From an uncultured Muribaculaceae bacterium (GTDB lineage: Bacteria > Bacteroidota > Bacteroidia > Bacteroidales > Muribaculaceae), in the NCBI GenBank assembly GCA_910584125.1, contig CAJTXU010000011.1:14505-78504 (forward strand): 64,000 nucleotides of DNA, in the 5' to 3' direction. Made by a program: the position numbers and the translations under genes. Below the pieces are notes generated by a model. The model had not been told where the DNA came from. It saw only the letters and a program-made list of their open reading frames with translations, and did not search any database. This document shows positions 34,320-43,400 of the stretch, piece after piece. The stretch's first letter is position 1; every line of letters begins with the position of its first letter.

Positions 34320-35993
34320 ATGAAAATGTTCTGTTACCAATGTCAGGAGACTGCCAAAGGGAAAGGATGCGAGCTGCAGGGCGTCTGCGGCAAAAAGCCC
34401 GAGACTTCCACCCGGATGGATCAGCTACTATACATCGTCAGAGGAATGGCCATAGCAAACCGCATCCTGCGGGAGAAAGGCGCCGCTGACCGAAGCGCAT
34501 CACGCTTCATAATCGACGCGCTGTTCGCCACCATCACAAACGCCAATTTCGACAACGCGATGCTCGACGGGTTCATCGATAAGGGACTGGAGATGAAGAA
34601 CGAGCTTATCGGCACTGCCAAAAAGCGCGGCATAGATCTGCCCTATATGCCCGAGGTGTCATATCATATCGCGAAAGAAAACTATGGCAGGCTTGAGGTC
34701 GTAGAGGCCGGAGGCTCTCTCGGCGAAGAGATATTCAGCGTGCTTCACGATAAGAACGAGGACATACGCGGTCTCAAACAGCTTGCGGTCTACGGATGCA
34801 AGGGCATGGCGGCATACGCCCGACACGCTCTCAACCTCGGATATGAGCAGGAGGATATATATGCCGTCATTGAAGACGCTCTGGCGGAAATCAGCCGCCC
34901 CGACATATCCGTCGATGAATTGTTCTCGCTTGTCCTCTCGGTCGGCGACGGCGGAGTCAAGGCCATGGCTCTGCTCGACAAGGCCAACACCTCGACATAC
35001 GGCAATCCTGAAATCACAAGGGTCAATATCGGAGTCGGGAAGCGTCCGGGCATACTGATCAGCGGCCACGACCTGAAAGACCTTGAGGAGCTGCTGATAC
35101 AGTCGGAGGGGAAAGGCATAGACATCTACACCCACTCCGAGATGCTTCCGGCGCAAAGCTATCCCTTCTTCAAGAAATTCCCACATTTCGCCGGCAATTA
35201 CGGCAACGCATGGTGGAAACAGGTTGACGAATTCGAGACATTCAACGGAATGTTCCTGTTCACGTCCAACTGCATCGTGCCTCCCCGCCCCAAGACAACA
35301 TACACCGACCGCGTCTATACCACTGGAGTTGTCGGCATGCCTGATACCCATCATATTCCCGAAGGGCCCGACGGAAATAAGGATTTCTCCGAGATTATCG
35401 AGAGGGCGCAGAAATGCCAGCCGCCCACGGAAATAGAGCATGGCGAGATTGTGGCAGGATTCGCCCACAATCAGGTTCTCGCACTCGCACCCAAGGTGAT
35501 AGAGCTTGTGAAGTCAGGCAAGATCCGGAAATTCGTGGTCATGGCCGGATGCGACGGACGTTTCCCCTCACGCGGCTATTACACAGAGTTTGCCGAAAAG
35601 CTACCGAAGGATTGCGTTATCCTCACCGCCGGATGTGCCAAGTATCGCTACAACAAGCTGCCTTTGGGCGACATCGAAGGTGTACCCCGCGTTCTTGACG
35701 CCGGACAGTGCAATGACTCCTATTCCCTCGTGGTCATAGCTCTGGCGCTCAAAGACGCGCTCGGGCTGGAAAGCGTCAACGACCTGCCGATTGTATATAA
35801 TATCGCATGGTATGAGCAGAAGGCTGTAATCGTGCTCCTGGCTCTTCTGAGTCTTGGAGTAAAGAACATCCACACAGGCCCCACGCTGCCGGCCTACTTC
35901 ACCCCCGACATTCTGAGAGTGCTCCGTGAAAAAATCAATATCGGCACAATATCTACTGTAGATGACGACATTGCGAATCTGATAGACAAATAG
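34320..35993 (+). CDS. hcp: hybrid cluster protein (hydroxylamine/NO reductase)
   Basis: The 557-residue protein has an N-terminal cluster motif with Cys 5, 8, 17 and 23. The hybrid-cluster ligands lie in VAGFAHNQVLAL-type context and in the C-terminal half (GCDGR and TAGCAKYRY, DAGQCNDSY). The family reduces hydroxylamine or nitric oxide and protects anaerobes against nitrosative stress. No hcr reductase gene follows. The cupin gene is just upstream. A weak hairpin at 36070-36093 may end transcription. Confidence 0.95.
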   Translation: MKMFCYQCQETAKGKGCELQGVCGKKPETSTRMDQLLYIVRGMAIANRILREKGAADRSASRFIIDALFATITNANFDNAMLDGFIDKGLEMKNELIGTAKKRGIDLPYMPEVSYHIAKENYGRLEVVEAGGSLGEEIFSVLHDKNEDIRGLKQLAVYGCKGMAAYARHALNLGYEQEDIYAVIEDALAEISRPDISVDELFSLVLSVGDGGVKAMALLDKANTSTYGNPEITRVNIGVGKRPGILISGHDLKDLEELLIQSEGKGIDIYTHSEMLPAQSYPFFKKFPHFAGNYGNAWWKQVDEFETFNGMFLFTSNCIVPPRPKTTYTDRVYTTGVVGMPDTHHIPEGPDGNKDFSEIIERAQKCQPPTEIEHGEIVAGFAHNQVLALAPKVIELVKSGKIRKFVVMAGCDGRFPSRGYYTEFAEKLPKDCVILTAGCAKYRYNKLPLGDIEGVPRVLDAGQCNDSYSLVVIALALKDALGLESVNDLPIVYNIAWYEQKAVIVLLALLSLGVKNIHTGPTLPAYFTPDILRVLREKINIGTISTVDDDIANLIDK

Positions 35994-36069
35994 ACTATCA
36001 TGGCTTCTGGAGTAAAAGACGATTGATTGACATATGCAATGTCGGCTTTGACACGCTATAATTAAGTCC

Positions 36070-36093
36070 GGCTCTTACCTCGCGGTGAGAGCC
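36070..36093 (+). terminator. possible terminator after hcp
   Basis: A 10-bp stem GGCTCTTACC/GGTGAGAGCC (one G-T pair) with loop TCGC lies 77 bp after hcp, but only AGATTTATA follows, so the U run is poor. Confidence 0.5.
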
Positions 36094-36172
36094 AGATTTA
36101 TACATATTTAGGGAGTCCGCATAGATTTCCTTGCATCAATGAAGCGACGATGTTGGCGTTCACGACTCTACA

Positions 36173-36520
36173 TTGGCGAAACGCCAATCCAGAGACGATA
36201 GCCGCACGTCAACCAGGACAGAAAGCCTCGACAAACTTCTCAACGAGAATCTCGACAAGTTCAAGAAGCCATTTCGACAAATCCGCAACAGCCTGCGAAA
36301 ACTCAAAGACCATGTGTTCCACTTTCTTAAAGACCCGCGGGTGCCGTCACACAACAATGCCTCGGAAGGAGGCATAAGAATCCTGAAAGTGAAACAGAAA
36401 CGGAGCGGCTTCATCCGAAGCCAGACCGGAGCGGAAGACTTCATGGCAATCCACTCGGCTGCCGACACCGCCAAGAAGAACGATTTCTCCCGCTGGGATG
36501 CCGTTTTAGCGTTGGTCTGA
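36173..36520 (+). pseudogene. IS66 family transposase, C-terminal remnant
   Basis: From about 36222 the frame matches the C-terminal part of IS66 transposases: VFHFLKDPRVPSHNNASE (catalytic Glu), then KVKQKRSGFIRSQTGAEDF and a TAKKN tail. A complete IS66 transposase has over 400 residues; here only about 100 remain. Nothing of the N-terminal or DDE aspartates is seen, and the first 16 residues are unrelated. It is a fragment, not a working element. Confidence 0.82.
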
Positions 36521-36742
36521 CAGACCGACCAAATCTGTGTGTCCGTGCTATAGGTGAGTAGTTCCAACTTATAAACCAAACGTTAAAATACGTTAAATCA
36601 CAACACCATGATAGAAAAAATAGCAAAACAACTGTTGCAATTTATAAAAAATAATTAATTTTGTCGGGTCTTAAATCTATAATATAATTTAAGAAACTGT
36701 ACACACAGCCCAAACCAATCTATGGCAACATAGAGGATATTA
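36521..36742. other. AT-rich spacer of the IS remnant region
   Basis: This stretch is distinctly richer in A and T than the surrounding chromosome. It contains a TAATTTTG box (36656-36663) with no gene behind it. It looks like decayed mobile DNA. Confidence 0.5.
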
Positions 36743-36933
36743 TTAAGTAGGTGGTCAGATTAAACGCATACCAGATGCGCAGCTGTTTTGGAGCCGATTT
36801 GGCTCTTGAACGAAGGAGTGATGCGGGCATCACGACTGAGAGAAAGAGCCAAAGCGGCCCAAAACAGCAAGCAGATGGTGTGCGAGTTATCAACAAATAT
36901 TTTCCTATCGTTTTAATCTGACCACCTACTTAA
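36743..36933. mobile_element. 191-bp MITE-like element with perfect 22-bp terminal inverted repeats
   Basis: The ends 36743-36764 (TTAAGTAGGTGGTC...) and 36912-36933 are perfect reverse complements over 22 bp. The interior is also nearly palindromic: GCTGTTTTGG and GATTTGGCTCTT in the left arm recur inverted in the right arm. A 7-bp hairpin GTGATGC/GCATCAC lies near the centre (36818-36833). No frame codes for a protein. It could be a non-autonomous element moved by a transposase in trans. Confidence 0.75.
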
Positions 36934-36959
36934 CATTAAATGCATAGTACATGACATTT

Positions 36960-37405
36960 TTAGGTGTGTTTATTGGACTCAATTTTAACATTTGCCCAAA
37001 ACTCGTGAAGCAGGTTGGCATATCCGTATCGGAAAATGCTGATACGCTGAACAAGACTTTCCTTCTTAAGTGGGATAGGCAATGACTCGATTTTTATCAG
37101 CCCTTCGATGAAGGCAGCGGCGAATGCAATCATGAGCAGCACAAGCATATTCTCTAAACGGGTCTTGTTCAGATGGGTCTCCTCCATATTGAATCCTGCA
37201 GACTTCAGTCCACGGAAAGCGGTCTCGAGAGTCCAGCGTCTGCGGTACAGGGCCTCGGTATAGTCGCATTACAGCGGTGAGGCCAGAATGATAAGAGATT
37301 CCTCTCCCCCCGACCCATACGGCGTGTGGCGTATATGCGGACTCTTGTATTCTTGCGCATCAGCCACACATCACGCAGGTGTAATCGGTAAATTTGCATC
37401 CACAA
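36960..37405 (-). pseudogene. IS4 family transposase, degraded C-terminal remnant
   Basis: The minus frame at 36960-37272 reads YRRRWTLETAFRGLKSAG, a perfect IS4 YREK signature (Y-x2-R-x3-E-x6-K), then ETHLNKTRLENMLVLL and ISIFRYGYANLL to the natural stop. Upstream, a TAA (near 37273) and a frameshift separate it from DVWLMRKNTRVRIYATRRMG in another frame (37310-37400). The N-terminal two thirds are missing. It is clearly inactive. Confidence 0.82.
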
Positions 37406-37488
37406 AAATTATCGTCATTTCCTTGATTCTCGTCAGTGTCTTTCTCCCTTATCCCTATTCCGACGGCCAGACTATACTTCAACGGTTG

Positions 37489-38466
37489 TTAACCTGACAC
37501 AGCGATTTCGCGGGCAAAGCGGGCCGTCCATTCGGAGGAGGTGGCGTTGGGGGGAAGGACGACGAGGCCGTCGCGGAGGGCGGGGGTTCGCAACAGGGCG
37601 GCGTATTTGCCCATGCTGCCTTGACTCGTGACATGATGACGGCAGCGGGACATCAATATCAAGTCGCACCAGCCCCGATCGGATCCATTCACATCCACAA
37701 CTGTCACCTCTCCATCTCCAAGCAACGGCACTACATGACTCCGGCACCAGTCGGGCTCGTCGGAAAATAAGAAGAAACGCACGTCTGGATTTTCAGCCCT
37801 TACCGCCGCCGTCGCAGCCTTGAAATATTCTGCTGTCGCAGGCTCTCCGTATGCTTTCTCGTATCGCGCCAGATCACCCCGCCGGATATGTACGGCGCAC
37901 GAATCTGCATTGCGCGTGGCCGCATCGATAGCCGACAGCACGACGAGATTGTCTTCCGGCAAAACGGATGTATCAACGACGAATGTCTCGTCGAAAAGCT
38001 TGCAGTACATATCGTCGGAGTCGCGGAAATAGCCGTCGAAAAATACCGGCACCGACACTTGCTGCCAGTCGGTCTTGGCCGCCGTATCGTAATAATCGTT
38101 ACGCCTGTAGAAAGCCTTTGTATACAGCCAGCGGATGAGGCCGGTGTTGTCGATGGGAAAATCAAGATCAGGGAATGCCTTGAGAATATCGAAGTTGCGG
38201 CAGAAACGGCCGTCGTTGTCCATGCCCGCGTCGCGATACCATGTTGTGTCGAACCGCACCTCATGGCCGCGCCGCGCCAGTATCCGCCCCACCAGATAGA
38301 AATGCATCTGCGAGCATATACCGCCGTCGACCTTAACATACGACCTGCGGGGCAACATACGCATGTCGACAAGAAGACGCCCCACGGCCGACGCGCAACG
38401 TTTCAAAGAAGTCTTGACGATACCGGCCACAGAATCAGTCGTCGTTGATTTCCTCCTGCTCGACAT
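37489..38466 (-). CDS. GT11 family glycosyltransferase (alpha-1,2-fucosyltransferase-like)
   Basis: The 325-residue protein has the GT11 donor-binding motif VHIRRGDLARY near 192, FFLFSDEPDWCR near 235, and LILMSRCRHHVTSQGSMG near 265. The N-terminal motif reads VDGGICSQMHFY instead of the usual GGLGNQMFQYA. The long start at 38466 overlaps the CinA-like gene by 32 bp and adds a basic 34-residue extension; the ATG at 38364 is a good alternative. It should transfer fucose (or a related sugar) to a glycan. Its neighbours on the right are IS remnants, suggesting local rearrangement. Confidence 0.85.
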   Translation of the reverse strand: MSSRRKSTTTDSVAGIVKTSLKRCASAVGRLLVDMRMLPRRSYVKVDGGICSQMHFYLVGRILARRGHEVRFDTTWYRDAGMDNDGRFCRNFDILKAFPDLDFPIDNTGLIRWLYTKAFYRRNDYYDTAAKTDWQQVSVPVFFDGYFRDSDDMYCKLFDETFVVDTSVLPEDNLVVLSAIDAATRNADSCAVHIRRGDLARYEKAYGEPATAEYFKAATAAVRAENPDVRFFLFSDEPDWCRSHVVPLLGDGEVTVVDVNGSDRGWCDLILMSRCRHHVTSQGSMGKYAALLRTPALRDGLVVLPPNATSSEWTARFAREIAVSG

Positions 38467-39229
38467 AGTTGTTGCGCAGAAGCTTGATGAGCATCACCAT
38501 CACGTGGTTGGTCGCGCTCTCGATCACCGACTTGCGGTCGCCCTTGAACTGCTTGAGCTCGGTGACGAACTTGCCGCCGTATCCCGCGGCCATCCACACC
38601 GTGCCGACAGGCTTGAACTTCGAGCCACCGTCGGGGCCGGCGATTCCCGAGGTCGCCATCGCGCAGTCGGAATGCATCAGGGCCGAGACACCGCGGGCCA
38701 TCTGCTCCACCACCTGTCGGCTCACAGCCCCGTACCGGCCAAGGTCATTGCGCGAGACGTCGAGAACAGCGGCCTTGACGTCATTGCTGTAGCTGACCAC
38801 GCTGCCGAGGAAATAGGCCGACGAACCCGGATTCTCCGTTATCTTATGCGCGATGTTGCCGCCCGTGCAGCTTTCGGCGCACGAGACGGTGAGCTCGCGC
38901 TCGGCCAGAAGATCGCCGAGCACCTGCGACACGCTCTTGTCGGAGGTCGTCACTATCTCCTCGCTGAAGAGGTCTTTGAGATTCTGATGATATTTGTTCA
39001 TCCTGAACCGCAGAAGCTCCACGCCGCTGTCGACGCCGGTCAGAGTGATCCGGGTCACGAGATTGTCGGTGTCGATTGATATCTTGACGAAGTCGGGAAG
39101 CTGCGACTCGAAATGCTTCATGAGACTACGCAGCTCTTCTTTCGTATATCCGTAGATTACGACGTGTCTGCTCTCTTTGGCGGGTTTGTTGGCGGTCTCC
39201 TTGGCGGAGGATTTCTTATCGTTGGCCAT
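38435..39229 (-). CDS. CinA-like nicotinamide-nucleotide amidohydrolase without the COG1058 domain
   Basis: The 264-residue protein has the C-terminal CinA amidase domain from about 105, with AESCTGGNIAHK and TSGIAGPDGG. Residues about 20-100 resemble the small linker subdomain of full CinA, but the N-terminal molybdopterin-binding-like domain is absent. It should deamidate NMN to nicotinate mononucleotide, recycling NAD precursors. Its N-terminus is Lys/Ala-rich. It is translated after tsaD (23-bp gap) and overlaps the GT11 gene. Confidence 0.88.
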   Translation of the reverse strand: MANDKKSSAKETANKPAKESRHVVIYGYTKEELRSLMKHFESQLPDFVKISIDTDNLVTRITLTGVDSGVELLRFRMNKYHQNLKDLFSEEIVTTSDKSVSQVLGDLLAERELTVSCAESCTGGNIAHKITENPGSSAYFLGSVVSYSNDVKAAVLDVSRNDLGRYGAVSRQVVEQMARGVSALMHSDCAMATSGIAGPDGGSKFKPVGTVWMAAGYGGKFVTELKQFKGDRKSVIESATNHVMVMLIKLLRNNYVEQEEINDD

Positions 39230-39252
39230 GTCGATGGTGTGTTTGTGTGCTT

Positions 39253-40269
39253 TTATATGCTGACTCTCGCGAACGGGGCCGAGCCGAGGTCGCCGAATTC
39301 CTTGCGCTTGAACTTGAAATAACCCGCCATGGCCACCATCGCGGCGTTGTCGGTGGTGAACTTGCGAGCCGGTATCCAGGCTCTGACTCCGGCCTCGTCG
39401 CAGAAGTCGGCGACAGCCTTGCGGAATCCCGAATTAGCCGACACTCCCCCGCCGATGGCCACATGGCGCACACCCGTCTGCCTTACAGCGGGACGGAGCT
39501 TGTCGAGCAGAATCTCTATGATGGTGTGCTGGAGCGAGGCGGCGAGGTCAGCCATATTGTTCTCCACAAACTGCGGATCCTCTCTGACGGCGTCGCGCAG
39601 CGTGTAGAGGAACGAGGTCTTGAGCCCGCTGAACGAATAATCGAGTCCTGCGATATGAGGTTTGCTGAACCGGAACCGCGTCTGGTCGCCCGACTCCGCG
39701 AGACGGTCGATATGCGGGCCGCCGGGATAAGGAAGCCCCATCACCTTGGCGCACTTGTCGAACGCCTCGCCCGCCGCGTCATCGATGGTCTGGCCCAGAA
39801 TCTCCATATCGAAGGGCGACTTGACAAGGACTATCTGCGAGTTGCCTCCCGACACGAGAAGACAGATGAACGGGAACTCCGGCACCTCGTCGTCTTCCTT
39901 CTCGCGGATGAAATGCGAAAGGACATGCCCGTGGAGATGGTTGACGTCCACGAGCGGAATGTCGAGGCCTATGGCCATTCCCTTTGCGAACGACGTGCCG
40001 ACATGAAGCGAGCCCAACAGCCCCGGACCGCGGGTGTAGGCTATCGCCGACAGATCTTCCTTGCCGACTCCCGCCTGCCGCAGAGCCTCCGAGACCACCG
40101 GGACTATGTTCTGCTGATGAACCCGCGACGCGAGCTCCGGCACGACACCTCCGTAGGCCTCATGCACCTTCTGGCTCGCGATGACGTTGCTCAACAGAAG
40201 GCCGTCGCGTATCACGGCCGCCGACGTGTCGTCGCACGATGATTCTATGCCAAGTATCAGGTCACTCAT
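39253..40269 (-). CDS. tsaD: tRNA threonylcarbamoyltransferase TsaD
   Basis: The 338-residue protein has the Kae1/TsaD features: ILGIESSCDDTSAA at the N-terminus, YTRGPGLLGSL, the metal-binding VNHLHGHV (His pair spaced as in HxxxH), LLVSGGNSQIV and GGVSANSGFR. It transfers the threonylcarbamoyl group made by the Sua5-type enzyme (14946-15575) to tRNA A37. It is transcribed from a TAACTTTG promoter and followed by the CinA-like gene, and is divergent from tamB. Confidence 0.96.
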   Translation of the reverse strand: MSDLILGIESSCDDTSAAVIRDGLLLSNVIASQKVHEAYGGVVPELASRVHQQNIVPVVSEALRQAGVGKEDLSAIAYTRGPGLLGSLHVGTSFAKGMAIGLDIPLVDVNHLHGHVLSHFIREKEDDEVPEFPFICLLVSGGNSQIVLVKSPFDMEILGQTIDDAAGEAFDKCAKVMGLPYPGGPHIDRLAESGDQTRFRFSKPHIAGLDYSFSGLKTSFLYTLRDAVREDPQFVENNMADLAASLQHTIIEILLDKLRPAVRQTGVRHVAIGGGVSANSGFRKAVADFCDEAGVRAWIPARKFTTDNAAMVAMAGYFKFKRKEFGDLGSAPFARVSI

Positions 40270-40303
40270 TGTCGAATTCTCTTTTTTGTCTTCTTTTACA
40301 CTA

Positions 40304-40311
40304 CAAAGTTA
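40304..40311 (-). promoter_or_regulatory. Bacteroidota -7 element for tsaD
   Basis: TAACTTTG on the minus strand lies 34 bp upstream of the tsaD ATG; no clear -33 box. Confidence 0.6.
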
Positions 40312-40354
40312 GTTATTTCGCGTCTAATAATGAAAGATTTTTCGAATTTTTGAG

Positions 40355-40362
40355 TAATTTTG
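40355..40362 (+). promoter_or_regulatory. Bacteroidota -7 element for tamB
   Basis: TAATTTTG lies 70 bp before the tamB GTG start, back to back with the tsaD element. Confidence 0.55.
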
Positions 40363-40432
40363 CATTAAAATTCGAGGAACGTTTTCTCCGCATGGCGTTT
40401 CCCGCATATCAAACATTCGACTCAGAAAGCAA

Positions 40433-43400
40433 GTGTCCGCCACAAGGTCAGTATATAAGATATTGAGAAGCATACTGTTCACCGCCGTCCTGGTGGTGAT
40501 TGGCCTCTTCGCGGCTCTATACATAGCCCTCTCGGTGCCCTCGGTCCAGGACTCGTTGCGCAAAACGGCCGAGAGCGAACTCTCCTCGCTGCTGGGCGGC
40601 AGGGTGACCATCAGCGGCGTCGACATCATGCCCTTCAACGAAGTCAGACTTCACGGCGTCTCGATATATGCCCCCGACGGCAAACGCTGCATCTCGGCCG
40701 GACGAATCGGCGCCGGGGTCAGCATCTGGAAACTCGTGTCGAGGGGCGAGCTTGAATTCACGTATGCCGAGTTGATATCGCTGAACGCTACGCTGACCCA
40801 GGCCACGGAAGGAGGCCCGCTCAACATCGACTTCATCATCAAGGCTCTCCAGCCCAAGAAGAAGAAACAGCCCTCGAGTCTCAGGATCGCGCTCCGCAAC
40901 ATCGTGGTGCGCAAGTCAAGAGTCTCTTTCGACCGCCTGTACCGTCCCAGCCGGGAGACTCCCGGCAAATTCGACCCGAATCATATTGAGCTCTCTGATT
41001 TCAGAGCCGACGTCGCCATCCCGCTCATAGAGGGCGACCGTTTCGTCATAGACCTGCGACGTCTCGCCTTCGAGGAGCGCTCGGGTCTCTCGGTCGGAAG
41101 CCTCTCGGCAATCGCCGACATCTCGCCGCGCGACATATCGCTCCAGAATTTCAGGCTGCGGCTCGACGAGTCAGTGATAACAATCTCCGACCAGTCGGTC
41201 TCTATGCACGGATACAACGACATCATCGCCCAGCTAAAGAATGGCGACAGATATCTGAGCGTCGTCGCCGACCCGTTGGTGCCGTCTGAACTCAGCGCGT
41301 TCCTGCCCGCGCTCGGGGAGTTCGGCAATCCCTGCTCGCTGACTCTCGACGTGTCGGGCAATCTATCCTCATTGACCGTCAACACACTCGACATCGAGAA
41401 CGCTCCGCGTTCGCTCAAGCTTAACCTATCCGGCTCTGTCGCCGACGTCACCACGCCCCGAGCGATGCACGGCGAACTCGAGCGTCTTTCGCTCGACGCC
41501 GACAACGAGCTCATGCGCAAGGTCGTGGCGCTCTTCCACGAACCCGACGACAAGCAGCTCGCAATGCTCACCGCCGCCGGAGACCTCTCCTTGGCCTGTG
41601 CCGGAAATTTCGACCTCTCGGAGAAGTCGGCGGCGCTCACCGCCGAACTCGGATCGGCCGCCTTGGACGTCGCCGCCAAGGGTGCGGTCAACTGGGGCGG
41701 AGCCATGCAGCTCGACGCCACATTCTCGCTTATGTCGGAGGGCCTCGACCTGTCGGCGTTCGCGTCCGACCCGCGGCTGGGTCGCGCCGACATGCGCGCC
41801 GAAGGCGACCTGAAACTCCGAGGCCGCGACTTAGACGGCAACATCAAGGGCGTCATCCCGTCGCTGGAGTTCAACGCAACGAGATTCTCCGACATAACTT
41901 TCGAGGCCCACAAAGCCGGACAGGACATCGCCGCCCTCCTCGATATCGTCGACGCGACAGTGTCGATGAAGGCCGACGCCAAATGCAGACTGGCCGGCGC
42001 GCTCTCCCAATGGAATCTCGACGCCGATATAGCCCATCTATATCCCGCCGTGTTCGGCGTCAAGGGTTTCAAGCCCGGAGACGCAGTCTCGGGCAAAATA
42101 GGGATAGCCGCAGCCGGAAACGACATCGACAATCTGACAGGCGACGTCAGCCTCCGCGACTTATTCTATGACGCGGCCCGCGACCTGCGCATCGACCGAC
42201 TCGACATCTCGGCGGCGATCGACGGCGACAACCGGACATACACTGTGAATTCCGATTTCCTCGACGCCTCGCTGCAGGGATCTCTCGCGCCTCACGACGC
42301 ATACGTCACTGCCCGAAACCTGGTGGCCGAGCTGGTGCCGGCGTTCGTCTCGCCGGCGCACGTCGCGAAGACACCCAAGGGCGAGGCCCGCCTCATGGCG
42401 ACGATACAGCCCGACGACGACCTGTATACGATATTGAAGGCACCCGTAAGACCCGGTACAGCCATAACGATCGACGCCGCAATCTCGGCCGAATCCCCGA
42501 CTCTCGACCTCTCTGTCAACGCCCCCTATCTCATCAAAGGACGCGACAAACTCATCAGGCAGACACTCCTGACGGCCAGACTGTCGCAAGGTGCCCCGAC
42601 CTCTCTGAAGGCCGGCACGGTCTTCCCCGTCAAGAACGACTATGCCGGCATCAATCTCGATGTCACGGCATCGGCCTGCCATGCCGACGCGCGACTCTCC
42701 TGGCAGGCGGTCAACGTCCCGTCGAACAAGGGAGAGATCGGCATCACCTCCGACTTCGTCCGAAACCAGCTCGACAGGTCGCTTGAGGTGAACGCCACGA
42801 TAGCAAGCTCGACTTTCACGCTCAACGGCGCCGACTGGCAGATATCCCCAGCCTCCGTCAGGTACGCCGGCAAGTCGCTGCTCGTCGACAATCTCCGCAT
42901 CTCCCACGGCCCGCAGTATGTTGACATACGCGGCGCAGCATCGGCCGATCCGCTCGACATGCTCACCGCCGACCTGGCCGGCATAGACCTCGAATATATA
43001 TTCAACGTCCTCAACATCAACTATGTGGATTTCGGCGGGACGGCAACAGGCCGCGCCTACGCCTCCAGCCTTTTCACCCGCAACCCCGTGGCTCGCACAG
43101 ACGGCCTGCACGTCAAGGACCTGGCTTACTGCGGATGCGTGCTCGGAGACGCCGAACTCGAAGGCCACTGGGACAACGAGCGCAAGATGATCGCCATCAA
43201 CGCCGACATCACCTCGGGCGAGGACGCCGGCGCCGAAGTCCGCGGAGGCGTGTTCCTGACACGCGACTCGCTGTCGTTCGATTTCAACGCCCGCAAGATT
43301 GACATCGCCTTCCTGCATCCTTTCGTGAGCGGCTTCACATCGAGCATGAAAGGGAGGGCGTCGGGACACGTCAAGCTGTTCGGGACATTCTCCGACCTCG

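Noticed and set aside
36656..36663. TAATTTTG promoter box in the IS remnant region
   Set aside because: No gene follows and the DNA is AT-rich, so a chance match is likely.
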